Of a stretch of DNA of 64,000 nt, positions 22,021 through 34,385 are shown piece after piece. The position numbers and the translations under genes were made by a program. The stretch's first letter is position 1, and every line of letters starts with the position of its first letter. Below the pieces are notes generated by a model. The model searched no databases. It saw nothing but the letters and a program-made list of their open reading frames with translations, and had not been told where the DNA came from. The stretch is taken from NCBI GenBank assembly GCA_030765045.1, contig CM060967.1, positions 26,057,784-26,121,783 of the forward strand, read 5' to 3'. Origin of the DNA: Tenodera sinensis. Lineage: Eukaryota; Arthropoda; Insecta; Mantodea; Mantidae.

Positions 22021-23640
22021 TCTCTCTCTCTCACTCATGCACAGATATGTTATTTGTCTGTGCTAAGGAGACCTAAGACATGTACTACCTGTGAATTTTC
22101 GTATGCTGGGATATAGTAGGCACTTGCTCTGCGTGCCTAAGTAAGTGTACTGAAGGTAAACATAACCTCTTGTGTCGCATACAACACACGTCTTGAGGTT
22201 CTCTATGCACTAGGGGTGTATATGTAAACTTTGACCTTAAGCAGCACTCAACTCGGGTCTAATAAGGCCTGTTTTTGCTTGAAGCCCATACCTAAAAAGC
22301 GATTCAAGGAATCCAAAGAGGATAAACAGCAGAACATCAGAGTTAGTATTCATTGGGAACTGGCCTGTATTAAGCAGCAGATATTTTTTTTTCAAATTAA
22401 TGCAATGAATAGTGTTTCTAAAAAGTGAATTTAAAGTCAGAAATTAAATACCTTATGCAATATCTCAAAGAAATATTTGTTAACGAACTGTTTCCACTGA
22501 GATAAGCTTGGCACCTAAATGTTCCATACATGAATGAAAAACAAACACCAATACCGTATTGCGTATGCCGGCAGGAATGGAATCCACAAGACAATTCGCA
22601 GAGATAATTTCCTGACAGCAGAAAAAACTGTTTGTCAAAGAACCTCTCTTGTACATTAACTGAATACACAAGAATATCTTTGGGGATGCTATTGCAATCT
22701 AAAGTACTAATAATAACAGAAAGCAACACTCTCATAATCTTGAATTACGGCTTCTACTTCAATGTCGACACCAAACATTGTATTTTGTAAGAGTAAGAAT
22801 GCTGGAATGTCTGAAACGTTGCTTACATATATGAAAACCGTAGGTTTAATTTCAGAAACAATATTATCTACGATTATCTAGACATAAGTAACGCGGAACA
22901 CAAATTTTTCTGCTAATTTTCCGCTTGGGACAAAAAAAAATTGATACTAATGTATACAAAAGGCAACCCTGGAGTTAGAAATTCCACATATTGCTATGTG
23001 CTATAAAAATAATTGTATATTAATTACCTTGCCCAAAATGGAGAGTAGTTCTATGGGGGAGGGGGGGGGGAAATAAAAATAATCGAATCTCCCACTTATT
23101 AACAGTTTTGAAAAAACAGTTTGTAAGCATAGTGTTTATACCAAATTTGTATACGTAGGTTAAAAGTTTACTAACTCTTTATTGTTCTTAACACCAAAAA
23201 GTATCAGTGCAATTACCAGTTTTATTCGATGCATAAGATACAGACAACATTGAAAGAAATGGGAATGGGGAAAACAGAGACGTAATAAAAATAAAGCTAA
23301 AAGTTAGGCACAATGTTAACTTAAGATCAAATGAATACGTGGAGAAAATAGGGAAATATTTATGAAGCTAAAATAATTAAAATAAATGTATAAAAATTGG
23401 AGATAATACAGAAAAGGTTAATGAGGTGTAAAAGCAAATAGTGAATACAATAAACCTTTCCATTATACGTATGTACATTCAATACAAGAGAAATAAATGA
23501 AAATAAGCAACTCCAAGAGATAGTAACAATTTGCTTACGTTCTAAGTAAAGTTTAAAGATAATAAATCGTTCATTTATTTACATTGGTTTTCAAAACATA
23601 ATATGCCATGCAAGTTGCAAAAACGACAGAGAGTGGTGTG
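22021..23640. other. Unassigned sequence with short simple tracts
   Basis: A short TC run lies at 22021-22033 and a G-run at 23055-23072. The 105-codon frame at 22418-22735 (-) has no recognisable motif, and an overlapping frame of similar size on the same strand argues against coding. Confidence 0.45.
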
Positions 23641-23654
23641 GGGGTAATTGTGTG

Positions 23655-23805
23655 AAACAAAGAGGTAGAGATGAAAAGGTAGAACGAAAGAGAGACAACG
23701 AAGAATGGGCAACTGAGGGAAAGAAGGGGAGAGAGAAGGAAAAAGGGAGGGAGAAGGGGAGGGGAAGAAAGGGAGAAGGAGGGAAAGGAAGAGAGAAATA
23801 ACACA
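23655..23805 (+). repeat. Polypurine (GGGA/GAAA) tract
   Basis: About 150 bp are almost purely A and G on the plus strand, with irregular GGGAGA and GAAGGG units. Strand-asymmetric tracts like this can form triplex or slipped DNA. The antisense Ser/Pro/Leu/Phe-rich frames at 23571-23822 and 23591-23815 come from it. Confidence 0.85.
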
Positions 23806-23966
23806 ATCTCCTCATTTAACACTATAACACGAGCAGAGTTGCAAGTTCAACCAATAAAAAAACAGCACCAAAGAGCCGCAAAGTGGGCGTTCAGGCGACC
23901 ACATAGAGGCATTGTTGAGATCTTTAATAATCAAAACACAAGCATGTCGAAAAGAACTTCATATAG
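23806..23966. other. Unassigned sequence
   Basis: Nothing recognised. Confidence 0.4.
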
Positions 23967-24368
23967 AAAAATCTGATGTGTTGAACTCACATGACTTTCT
24001 CTACTCTTGTACTAACCATTCTTACAAACTCTTATTCCTATATTTTCTTCGTGTTAGCTGACATAAACATTTGTACAAATTATCTTATTCCTTATTTCCT
24101 TGTAGGGGAATATTAGAATACAGAAGGCTTTGTGCGATGGTTAAATCTTTTAAAGCTTTCAAATTCCGTTCGCTTTGCACGGCTAACATAAAAAATGAAT
24201 AACGATTAACTGACTGACACACACGCACACACACGCGGGCGCGCGCGTACCTTTTTCTGCAAATGCTTTTTTGGGTGGCCTTAAACTTATTTTTGGTGAT
24301 ATCCCGACATCGAATTTTTGATTGGGGTAGGATACTTTCTCTAATTGTTATAAATAGTAGAGAAATTA
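23967..24368 (+). mobile_element. Family X copy with large internal deletion
   Basis: Both ends are present: AAAAATCTGATGTGTTGAAC with CATGACTTTCTCTACT at the 5' side, and CATCGAATTTTTG with TAGTAGAGAAAT at the 3' side. The centre is lost between AAAAAATGAATAACGATT and AACTGACTGACACAC, so the 68-codon frame is gone. A short CA and CG tract marks the usual microsatellite site (24212-24247). Confidence 0.8.
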
Positions 24369-24747
24369 AAAAGAGAGAAAAAATATCACTATAGTTCAGA
24401 AATTATCCTGGGTCTACCGAAGTATAGGACGTAACAAAAAGAGTCATAACCAAAATTCATAAGTGTGCTTCCTCGTTCATATGTCTAATTGTGCTACGAC
24501 ATACCTGGCAACAGCGAAGTTACAGTACAACATATATGGATGGTATGAATGTTTTATCTGTGCATTGATTTTGAGAATCATTTTTATTTGGGAGAACCAT
24601 CAAAATGAAAACAACATTCAATGAGTAAAAATGTTCAAAGCAACTGCCTCAATGAAGAAAGAATGAAGGAAAAAAAGAAGGAAAGAAAGGATATCTGTAT
24701 GGTAGAGAGCTGCAACTTAAGAAGTAGCACAAAACCTATCGTTTACC
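24369..24747. other. Unassigned sequence
   Basis: Nothing recognised; the frame at 24621-24818 starts in a poly-purine stretch and runs into an X fragment. Confidence 0.4.
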
Positions 24748-24852
24748 TTTTTACTTTCTCTTTTACTAGATATATTATGCAGGGGAAGTATTGTATTGCA
24801 CCCAAAAGTTCGTACTAGATTTCGCCGGGAATACACCTTTTGAGAGTTCCCG
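24748..24852 (-). mobile_element. Family X 3'-end fragment
   Basis: TTTACTTTCTCTTTTACTAG, GGGGAAGTATTGTATTGCAC and TTTCGCCGGGAATACACCTT match the first 110 bp of minus-oriented X copies. Confidence 0.75.
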
Positions 24853-25475
24853 AGTAAAATATATTAAGACCCTGAAAATGAATTTTGTATATAAGTATGA
24901 ATTAATACTTTGCCCGCATAAGGGTGTATGTTATTAACCACCATACAAAGTTTCAGCACAATTTATCTTATGGTTTTCAGGGAATTTATTATTCAATTTT
25001 ACCACAATGCGAAATTACCTTAATATTTAAAATACTCAATGCCACTCAAAACCTGGAATATCACAACAGTTTTATTACTTATAAGCTCTAATTGCCCAAC
25101 AAACACAATCAGTCTCTAGCAGGAAGGAAAAGTAATTTACCTAGAAATTAATTAGTTACATTGCTTTGATGAATATTGAAAACATTCTTTTAAAAACTTT
25201 TTGTCTTTAGATTGTTTAAAGCTAAAAAAAAAATTTCATATATTGAAACTAAGGACTAAAGTTGAAATCACATAAATGGAGAACATGCTGGTAGAATTCT
25301 AGGAGCATAGCACATAGCACAATTTAATGCGAATGGAGCAAATAAACATTTAAAGTTGAGAGAAACAAATGTTTCTACACACGTACATCATGATCATGAA
25401 TTAGACAACCTGTTTGGCCTGAAATTGCCCTGCTGCTTATGTCAGACCCTCCACAGTGGATTTGGAGCAGGCGCT
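24853..25475. other. Unassigned AT-rich sequence
   Basis: Nothing recognised. Confidence 0.5.
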
Positions 25476-25511
25476 GAATTTAACTAATTTTTAGTTTTCG
25501 AGTTATGCTAT

Positions 25512-25577
<66 letters not shown>

Positions 25578-25702
25578 ACACTAAAAGATAATACTTTTAT
25601 TCAGGGGCCTCAAAACGCGTATTTGCACTGAAATCTCGGCATAGAATTTTTGACTGGAATTCAATACTTCAGCTTCTTACTATAGGTAAGCAGTAGAAAG
25701 AG
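25476..25702 (+). mobile_element. Family X 3' part with expanded TC and CA tracts
   Basis: TTTTTAGTTTTCGAGTTATG is followed by a TC run (25512-25535), an AC run (25536-25572), TTCAGGGGCCTCAAAACGCG, GAAATCTCGGCATAGAATTT and the end GCAGTAGAAAGAG. Only the 3' third of X is present. Confidence 0.8.
25512..25579 (+). repeat. (TC)n(AC)n compound microsatellite inside X
   Basis: About 24 bp of TC are followed by about 37 bp of AC, at the X microsatellite site. The TC portion is not seen in other copies. Confidence 0.95.
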
Positions 25703-26599
25703 TAGTAAATCAACTTTTCGTTCAATTAACATAGTATAATTTCTGAATTATTCCCTATACCATCCTTTAAATTCGTGAAATGGTCTTAATAAATGCAACT
25801 CGTGACGTCACTTTGTGACTCGAGAATTTATCGAAGCTTGACAATTAGTCGTGATATTATCTATGATAATACTTATAATTATGAAGGCCGTACGCTGAAA
25901 AATTACAGGTTTGGCAAAATATATTCTTTACTGTCCAAAAGTTTTAAAACCACATGCATAATTTGAACAAGTTATTGTAGATATGGCTTTGAACTTACAT
26001 TGAAGGTTTTTTTTTTCTTCAGAGAATAGGCAGTTTCATTAGTTTTTGCCCTAAAATGGGCTCTGACTATCCAATGGGCGACAGACCTCAAATAGGTACA
26101 TGGGAGCTGGATAGTGAAGGTTCCAGTGTATCCATGACCTCCTTCCATGAAGCAATACGCAGAAACTATCTAGTGGTCTCATTAAGTGAATGAATAGAAT
26201 TCAAGTTCCCTTATTGGCTATGTGTTACTTGCTAGCCTCGTTTTTCATTTGAACTTTCACCAATTGGCAGGTTGTAATGACACGTGTGTGAAAACGAATC
26301 AGCTTTTTACTGCTTGGAAATGGAATACAGTCTCCAAGAGTATTGGGTGCCCTTTCTACTAGTAGAGTTGTCTTTATTACAATCTGTCATAACTAATACA
26401 TACTGAAGTGAATCTTTTTAGTACCATTTAACTCCTACTATTATGAAAGTGCACGATCAGATCGAGTCCAGTCAACAAAAGCTAATCGTTGTATCGCTTG
26501 TCTTCAAATTGTGTTTTACATTTTACGTTTGCCAACAATATAACGATTAGCTTTTGTTTCTAAGAAACAACGAATAAGGGAATGAAAGTTCTCTAGTCA
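25703..26599. other. Unassigned sequence
   Basis: Nothing recognised. The word AACGATTAGCTTTTGTT near 26540 is repeated in inverted form as AACAAAAGCTAATCGTT near 26473, making a small imperfect stem of about 17 bp with a 50 bp loop. Confidence 0.4.
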
Positions 26600-26720
26600 T
26601 GCAGAATGATTCACGGTAATATCTGTGATCCGCATTTGTGAGGTCTCAAGTCAAATCTCAGCCATGACGAATCTGTTTGTTTACTTGTGGCTTCCCTTAG
26701 TTGCCAAGATAAATAACGGA
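26600..26720 (+). repeat. tRNA-like SINE head
   Basis: TTCACGGTAATATCTGTGAT, CCGCATTTGTGAGGTCTCAA and GTCAAATCTCAGCC lie in the same order as the head at 20341-20420. They are diverged and the body is short. Confidence 0.4.
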
Positions 26721-27756
26721 TTGGATATTTACTATTAGAATTGAAAGTCCCACCTTAAGTCTAAAACGAACAGTAAAATTGCAAATAGGTGGGAATAGCA
26801 AATGCTCTGCCACCTATCCACAGATAATGAAAACAGGTGGACAAGACAGCACCCTAATGCCATCTGTCTGTGTAAAAATCAGAGATACAGTTGCCTAACA
26901 CAAAGCCCTCTATGAACGCGAGATGATGAAAGATGGAATGGTACAGGGTTGAGAAGTAGAAACACAAGGTCATTAGTTGTGACGTATAAAGTAGACGAAG
27001 AATGTTTTGTGGATTTTACAGGAAGTATATCCAAAGTTGCATCCTCGACTGGTTTTATGATTCATCCTCTTCTCTAATTTTCACTTTTTGAAACGAGAGA
27101 AGGAAATCTAAAAGGGAGACCACAGAACAGTAGTGATTGGTTTATATTGTTATCAACAAACTATTCCTCAGTCATATAAAAGACAATGTCCAAGAAGGGT
27201 TTAGCCAAGTCTAATAAACTGCAATTTATAATGAGTTTATTTCCCTAATATTGAAATTAAATTTACCTTGATAAATATGCGAAGCTTAGATAAAATACCG
27301 TAGTAGACATTTTACAAAATAAGCTTCAGTAACTCGTGGATTTTAAGTTACTTTCTACGATCATGATTTAAATGAACCCCATTTTCTAATAAAGATTTAT
27401 TTTTCTAAATTGTATTCTACAAACCTGGTGAAATTAACAGAGTAAATTTGGTAAATTGCTACATTTTTTATTAACTAGTATAAATTAAAATGAAATAGTA
27501 CTCATTGTTGTACATTTAAGTGTTCGAAACATTTAATCTTTGACAACTCTGCATCACATATATGTAGTAGCGACAATAAAACAGATTTTTACTGAAGGAC
27601 AAGTTTAATTTAGACTGCCTCTGCGGTTCTGGCTTCTGAAACTGGAGGTCCCGGCTGGGACAGGGAATTTTTCTTCTAGAGAATAATTCCTTATTCCTCA
27701 CAGGTTCTGGAAGTATAAATGTGGGAGCGAATATGAGTGTATTGAATGTTAAAAAA
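26721..27756. other. Unassigned AT-rich sequence
   Basis: Nothing recognised; the frame at 27516-27701 (-) lacks a motif. Confidence 0.5.
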
Positions 27757-27885
27757 GCCCGTCTCTGTAGTTTGGTGGTAGGGTGTCTGCCTCACGTCCA
27801 AGAGGTCGCCAGTTCCAATCTCGTTTAGGGTGAATTATCCGGATAAGGTTTTTTCAGAGGTTTTCCCTTATCCTGAGAACCTCTG
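27757..27885 (+). mobile_element. tRNA-derived SINE (type A), 3'-truncated
   Basis: GCCCGTCTCTGTAGTTTGGT is followed by an A-box-like TAGTTTGGTGGTAGGGTG, a B-box-like GGTCGCCAGTTCCAATCTCG and the body TATCCGGATAAGGTTTTTTC. It matches the intact SINE at 43325-43590 over its first 130 bp. Confidence 0.75.
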
Positions 27886-29200
27886 TATAGTTCTCTTAAA
27901 ACTTCATAGAAGTGTTTGAATAGCATTTTTGAGACTGGTTAAATATTGATGGCCGTTTAATTGGAAATCTTTCTAAAAAATTCACGATTTTTGTGACCAT
28001 TCCCCTATAAAACAAAGCAAAAGCGTTGCGCAACGTTTGTTTGAGCCAGTTACGAAGGACATTATTGAACATTCTTGGAAATAATGCTATAACTAGATTC
28101 ACCTGAAGTAGGTCACATGACAACACAGACTCTATCTTCATTTGTTACCAATGTAATGCGCATGGAAAAGACGTGAATATGCAACCTTTTGAAATGTTAA
28201 ACTCTGAATATAAGCAAAATGTAGATGCAGTTCATAGAAGAAGAATATTACCATGCGTTGTAATTACCATTAGCTTTTATCCTAAAATCATTTGTTTTGC
28301 CTTAGAGCAAAGACGCCAATTGTGATCCGTGGTGTCATTTTCCTGCTTTCTCCCCTCCATCACTGTGTATTGCGGGTGGTCAGATTTTACAGCGAAATAG
28401 TGCTAAGAGAATGGAAGCTCCTTTGAGGTAGGCAAACCGAAGAATAAAAGACGGGATGGATTAAATCTCGTGTCCCCTCCACTGCTGTGCATTATGCGTG
28501 GCTAAAACTGAGCTTGGCTCAGTAAATTGATAACATTCATTAGAAGAGTCACCTAGCTAAATGTATTTTAACTACCAACTAAATTATCGATTAATGTAAT
28601 GTATTGATATTGGGTAAGGGAAGTTGTAGGCTGATATATGAAACAATCTTTTAAAAGTCATTTGATTATTCTTATTATTGTTTTAAGAAGAATATTATTT
28701 TACACGTTTACAATCTATCATAAAAGGAGACATTGAATTTTAATACAAATATTTCCTATTACACTATTTAATAACAACATTCAAATTAACTTTTAAACAC
28801 TTGTAATTATGTGACTTTTGAACCTGGTCTTCTAGGTATCAATTTCTCATTGTTCGATGGCATTTTTATATGCACAGCACAGTGTATTAGCAAGACGTAC
28901 ATCTGTACTAGTTGAATTAACTTGTTCTTCTTAGCAGTGATGCCAAAGAGAGGAGGGTGGATTTTCCCCCATCTACTGTTCGGAGCTGTGACGCATTCAT
29001 GACACTAAAAACGAAGCTCTCTAAAGCTTGGTTATCTGAATGAGTGAAAGGGAAATAGTTCATGCACAAAACGAAGTGCGTAGTGTAGAGCGATGAGGTG
29101 ACGTCATTATTACATAAACAAGTTTGAGCGTTGCTACTTAATAGCATTCATGGCAGAAAACGTTTGATAACACAAGTGTTGAACAACTGAGTTTTTATTT
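27886..29200. other. Unassigned sequence
   Basis: A direct near-repeat is present: TCCCCTCCATCACTGTGTAT at 28351 and TCCCCTCCACTGCTGTGCAT at 28473, each followed by a G-rich word, suggesting a short diverged tandem of about 120 bp. No coding signal was seen. Confidence 0.4.
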
Positions 29201-29214
29201 ATGGTCGCTCTTTA

Positions 29215-29345
29215 ACTGCCATGGTCCTCACCGTGCCATTCTATATTGGGCGTCAAATATCATTTAATTTTGCTCAGGCTCAGGCTTATCAGGCTTGAGG
29301 TTCTTTTACGTGCCGTAAAACTACGACCAAAAGTGGTAAAACATC
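29215..29345 (-). repeat. SINE-like scrap, antisense
   Basis: TTAATTTTGCTCAG and GTTCTTTTACGTGCCGTAAA resemble, on the opposite strand, the GAGCAAAATTAAG block at 47400 and the TTCTTTTACATGCC block of the SINE at 38117. It appears to be a mixed remnant. Confidence 0.35.
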
Positions 29346-29681
29346 AGCATACGTGGCATTACTGAAAATAATCTGCTGTATTTGGTCGAACTAACACGGG
29401 CTGTGAATTGCATTGGTCAAAATTGACTGCCTAGGCTAGGAAGTAAATAGGTGCCAGTTATCGTAATGCTATTTTAAGTCGCTGCTATCTACAGCACTAT
29501 TTGTAGAATTTTACGTTTTCTACGTTTTCTTATCCTGCAAGGAAGAATAAGTCCCGACTTAAGCCCGTAATAATCATTGAGAAGATTTTGCCAACACAGT
29601 AACTTAACACATCCGGGTGTCTGTGAACGGTGAGTCAGAAGCCATTTCCATTGTCAACAAATCTGAGTAGTAAAACCGGAG

Positions 29682-30060
29682 CTATTTAGCGACTACCGGA
29701 CCGGCTGGCTTCTTGTCCATTGTTTGTCGCCACTCTCTCCCCTTGACCGGAAACTTGCGCTGCGGGTTCTGTTTGATATTGTTTCCCCAAAGCGTATGAA
29801 TGCAAACGTCTTTGGAATGCTCCTCATCCAAAGGCGTCTTTGTGGGATGTTTGAGGAAGAAGTCTTTGTTAACATCCAGTCCAGCGCCAGTAATTGGAGT
29901 GCAAGCGTGGTTGTTATGGAGGGAGTTAATTGCTTGTCTTGGAGTGGACGATGTGTTTGATGTGGCTCTGTTTGGAGAGCCACAGTGGTTTATCGGTCTT
30001 GTTTGCTCAACATTCTCAAAACTTCTCATAAGTACAGCCAAATATCCCTAGATAACGTTG
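29682..30060. other. GC-richer block open on both strands, unknown
   Basis: A 119-codon frame lies on the minus strand (30041-29682, starting MAVLMRSFENVEQTRP), and 78- and 83-codon frames lie on the plus strand (29724-29960, 29800-30051). All cover the same 350 bp. The block has near-even composition and stands out from its AT-rich flanks. I recognise no domain in any frame, so which strand, if any, is coding is undecided. It could be part of an old transposase or a host exon. Confidence 0.25.
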
Positions 30061-30780
30061 TCTAATGTATGACTTCACGGTTAGGGTGTGACAGTAAGAA
30101 TTTGTCAACTGACAAGTTTGTCAGAAAGGATTTGTGGAACAGCATCAAAAGATTCAGTTCATTACAAATTAATTTCTTCACCCAGTTGTGCCACCAATAT
30201 TGAGCAAAACCTAGGTACACCTTCAGAGGATTATCTTGGATGTCTTAAGACAAATAAAGACTAAGTTTTAAATGAAGAGTTATTAAAGTTAAAGCAGGTA
30301 TTCTAAATATAAATACTGTTCAAAATTCAAAGAATAACAAGGAGGTAACTTAATTTCACATCCATTTAGCTTATAGATTTTACGACGAACAAGACACATC
30401 ATTCCTCATCTGGTGAACTTATATCTATATTCTGTAAAATTTCACCTGGTTAAAGTGGTAACCGTTAAGTACGTCCTGTACTCAAATGGCCAGAACCAGT
30501 TTGCTAAAAATCTTTACTTTGTAATGTTGCAATATTACTCTATACTTTATTTGTAAATATTAATATTTTATGCATGTTAAACTTCTATAATGGTTGCTAG
30601 TATGCATTGAAGGTAAAGCATGAGATCAGTGCCTTGTCTAGGAGACCATCCAGCATCCGGAGAAACTTTACAGAGAACATATTCCCTGCCATTCAACATC
30701 GACACTTACAACCACGAAACAGCCAACCAGGATGATGGTGAAGTGAAATGAGAAGTGCGGTGCAATGGACGAACAGGAAA
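30061..30780. other. Unassigned sequence
   Basis: Nothing recognised. Confidence 0.45.
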
Positions 30781-30784
30781 TTCA

Positions 30785-30940
30785 GGGGGTGTAATTAACC
30801 TTCCCAGCATTCGCTTAGCAACTTGGGGAAACCTCCGAAAAAAAGCCCGAGTCAGAAAGATCAGCCGCTGAGATCGAACCCATGACCTCCGAATACGAGT
30901 CACACACGTAGCCGCGTTGCCACCTCGTTCGGTTTAGGTA
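30785..30940 (-). repeat. tRNA-like SINE, antisense
   Basis: CAACTTGGGGAAACCTCCGA, AGATCGAACCCATGACCTCC, GAATACGAGTCACACACGTA and GCCGCGTTGCCACCTCGTTC form an antisense tRNA-derived head with its body. The layout matches 54420-54540 (CGATCCAGAGAAACCTACG ... GATCGAACCCGCGACCTCCC). Confidence 0.6.
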
Positions 30941-32560
30941 TATGTGTACCACGTGATCATACATTGTTTATTAACATGGAAGGAAGGCTTTGCTTACACG
31001 CCAGGGTCTATAAAATATGGAGGAGGGCGTAGGCAGCACAAATCATAATATAACATTTTAATTAACTAGTGAAAATGTCCAAAATAGCTATCACCACCTT
31101 CGGGGTTTTGGTGCATCTGTGGAGGTGCTCGTCACGATGCAAGTTGTCTCTTTCATTTAAACGCCTTCCCAGTCTTAGAAGCATGGTATGGGCTGGGTGA
31201 TATCATTTGGGCTAAGGTTGTTGATACAGCCGGTAATCTCTCTTGCATTCCTTCGGGCTTCCATGTAGATGAGATGCATCTCAATGTATTTGTGTACAAG
31301 GCAGCTTGATGACAGTCACACAAATTAATAATTAAAGTATAAAACTACTAAAAATAGTAATACCGTAAACACTACCTTTGGCTGTAGGCATGACGAAGGA
31401 CTGTTCTGCATTACGTGACAGTGATACGGTAACAATGGTGATCAACTTCTAACGACTAGTCGCAGAGTGTACGTTTTGTGTACGATCTTATAAAAATCTT
31501 GCCCATTCATAAGTATAGTGATCTGGTTGCAAAGAAACAGCAATGTAGAAACTAATATGAAGGAACAAAATAAAGTTCTCGCATACTGGATGAGAAGAAA
31601 TTGCTTGCTAAAAATGCACTCGAGGGAATAACTAATGAGAAAACGTTTAGGATAACAAAGCCACTCAGATTATAAACCACAATTATGTTTGAAGTGTCAC
31701 AGTCGTGTGACATAACACCGGCGGAGGAAAGTGGCAGGCGCTAAGCTTTGTAGCTTACAACCAGTGATTATAGGACAGAGTGAAGAGGAAGCATTATGGA
31801 GAAACGAAGTTAGGGAGAAGAAATAGGAAAAAATAGAGAGGGATATAGTAGCAATAAAGATATTAGCAGGAAAAGAAGATTAGAAGTATAGCCGAGTTCT
31901 TACAGAAAGTAAAAGGAAAATAGGAAATGACTGTAAAAGTAAATAAAGGGGGTACGATTGATAAGAGCTACCTGGCAGAGTAAAGGCGGGGTGCCACGAT
32001 AGACAAGGTGCCTCTTATCGTAAAGAAAGGACATATATTGTAACATAGATAAGGTGTATTCGTTCATTGTTTGGTTTTTAGTACGTTAAGGGAATAGCTG
32101 ATGGTTTCCAGTATCTAAGATGTGTAAATTCTAGCTGGTTTCCCGTAGCTAAGATAATTGTAGGAAATATTACTACATTTAATTATACTTGTTTCATTTT
32201 AGTTTTACTTTTAGTAAGTTAAATTGTATTATTCTTTGAGCACAAATAAACTATTCATTCACTTATACAACCATGTAATTACGAAGTGCAACATACATTT
32301 ATTTCGCTTTTTTCTTTTCCTCATCTGTCCCACACCTCTCACTGAGTTCCTTTGTCAGAGTCAAAAACATATAGACTCCTTTACTGACGTCACAGAGCGT
32401 CCAGTTGGCTGTGCTATATATGTTTCATATGTGGAGACGAAGAGTAAATGAGATAAAAGGGAGGAATACTGAGAGCAAAATACCATCATTGATATATGGG
32501 GCAACATTTTGGCACAAAGATAGCTATAAATTCTTATATGTGATAAACTAGGACCTATAG
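30941..32560. other. Unassigned sequence
   Basis: No recognised feature. 31790-31960 is purine-rich on the plus strand. The 75-codon frame at 32224-32451 has no motif. Confidence 0.45.
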
Positions 32561-33115
32561 AGACTTAAAGCCATGCTGTTTGTTACAGTTTAAAGAGCAG
32601 CAGAAAGGAAGAGCTCTTGTTTTGCGAAGCAAGCCTCCATTTGGGATCGAACCTCGTACTGAGGAGCAGCTAAGGAAATGACTGGTTAAAGACGAGGGAG
32701 AAGGAAAGTGAAGAAAAGAGGGAAGGACGGAATGAGGTTCCTCAATTGGCATGGGTTTCATGTGTTGTCTGTGTGGATGGGTCTCCAAGGGTTTCCAAGT
32801 TCAAATTGTACTGCGGCACTGGGATCCTAACCGCCAGATGAAAGCTGAAGAAAGAACAAGAGGGAGATAAAAAAATATAGCAAAGGAGATATATAAAAAC
32901 AGAGGGAAAGAGAGAGGGGAAGGAAAGAAAAAAAAAGTGGGACAGATGGAATGAGAAGAGCAGCTGTGAAGAAGGGGTGGGAATGAGAGGGAACGATGTG
33001 GGTTAATATGTAGACATAACCTTCTCTTTTTCTGCCTCGCCGTAATTCGACGAGGTAATTGATTCAAATTACAGTACGGCTCTGGAGGTTTTCCTTCATT
33101 TGTCATTATACATCC
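32561..33115. repeat. Two purine-rich tracts in an unknown repeat-like block
   Basis: Purine-rich stretches at 32690-32735 and 32850-33000 (plus strand) produce the Ser/Pro/Phe-rich antisense frames at 32555-32788 and 32801-33106. GGGATCGAACCTCGTACTGA at 32643 looks like an antisense B box. The family is not identified. Confidence 0.4.
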
Positions 33116-33290
33116 ATTGCATGAGAGGCGTAGGTGAATCCTCCGCCGTTATCATGCAAAATCGTGAAAACGCACAGTTCTAACGCTCTTGTTTCATCCA
33201 CAACGTACTTCCTCCTGTTTACACTAAATAAATATTGTGCACTTTGTGTTTAGAACACCACCAGTAATAAAGTTCTGAAGCGACAGCATT
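33116..33290. other. Unassigned sequence
   Basis: Nothing recognised. Confidence 0.4.
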
Positions 33291-34163
33291 TTTTACTTTC
33301 TCTACTGGTAAGTAGGGGAAGTATTGTATTTCACCCAAAAATTCGATGTCGAGATTTCACCGGAAATACATGTTTTGAGGCCCCCTGAATACAAAAAAAG
33401 CCTTTTTAGAAAAACGTCCGTGTGTGTGTCTGTGTCAGTCTGTCAGTCTGTCAGTCTATGGACAGAATAACTCAAAAACGAAAAGTCGGTTAAAAACCAA
33501 AGTTGGTATTTGAGTTTAATGTCTTTCAAGGATGCGACAAGAAGATTTTGAAGAAAATAGCCCCACCCTAAACTACCCTTTACATGGAAAATTTTTCGAA
33601 AATTTTAATTTTCTTGAAAATGGCTCTAACGATTTTGATTAAAATGTTATATGTTTGAGATATTTTTATGACAAATAAAATGTATATGTTGAATTTTCTG
33701 GCTATAGCCCCTGTAGTCGTATTTACTCTGGACGACTTTTGCATAACTGGTAAACCGTTAGATATAGACCAAATCTTACTACACAAAAAAGGTAGATCTT
33801 GCTAAAATACACAATTTATGTCTCAATAAATTTCCTTGTAGGGTGAACCATTTCGGAGATATTCTTTGTTATGTGTGTGAATTTCAAAAAACACAACTTT
33901 CGTGAAATGGATCATCGTTGTTCTTTTTTTATATGTTAAGTGTGCAAAGACAACAGAATCTCAAAGCTTCAAAAGTTCTGACTATCGCACAAAGCCTACT
34001 GTATTCTACCATTCCCCTTGCACCTACAAGGAAGTAAGCATTAAGATAAGTTGTACAAATGTTTATCTTAACTAACACGAATAAGATAGGAATAAGACTT
34101 TGTAATAATGGTTAGTACAAGAGTAGAGAAAGTCATGTGAGTGCAACACATCAGATTTTTTTT
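33291..34163 (-). mobile_element. Family X copy, full length
   Basis: It starts TTTTTACTTTCTCTACTGGT and ends AGAGTAGAGAAAGTCATGTG with CAACACATCAGATTTTTTTT. All internal X blocks are present, including a TGTGTGTGTCTGTGTCAG site. The conserved 68-codon frame is intact at 33786-33580 (-). On its 5' side it abuts another X piece in the opposite orientation. Confidence 0.85.
33580..33786 (-). CDS. Conserved 68-codon frame of family X, copy b
   Basis: It starts MCSKIWSISNGLPVMQKSSR and ends FKKIKIFEKFSM, 68 residues like the frames at 36709 and 43870. Differences between copies are mostly single residues. No domain is recognised. Listed for a conservation test; function unknown and existence as a gene doubtful. 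Confidence 0.2.
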   Translation of the reverse strand: MCSKIWSISNGLPVMQKSSRVNTTTGAIARKFNIYILFVIKISQTYNILIKIVRAIFKKIKIFEKFSM

Positions 34164-34385
34164 TTCCTGATGCATTACATTCATATGACTTTATCTATCC
34201 ATTTTCAACAAGCTTCTTAAAAAGTTTCATTATTTTGTTCATAGTTAATAGAGATTAACATTTCATAAATTTACTTACTACATATTTCCTTATACGTAGA
34301 TGAGGAAATATAGAAATGCTTTAACAGCTGGTCGCTATGCGATGACTTTGAATTTCTGTTTTCTTTGCGTGGTCAAGAGATGGGA
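34164..34385 (+). mobile_element. Family X 5' fragment, diverged, head to head with the previous copy
   Basis: CCTGATGCATTACATTCATA and TGACTTTATCTATCC match the X 5' end. AACAGCTGGTCGCTATGCGA and TGACTTTGAATTTCTG match the long subfamily seen at 13800 and 61850. X sequence stops near 34385. Confidence 0.6.
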
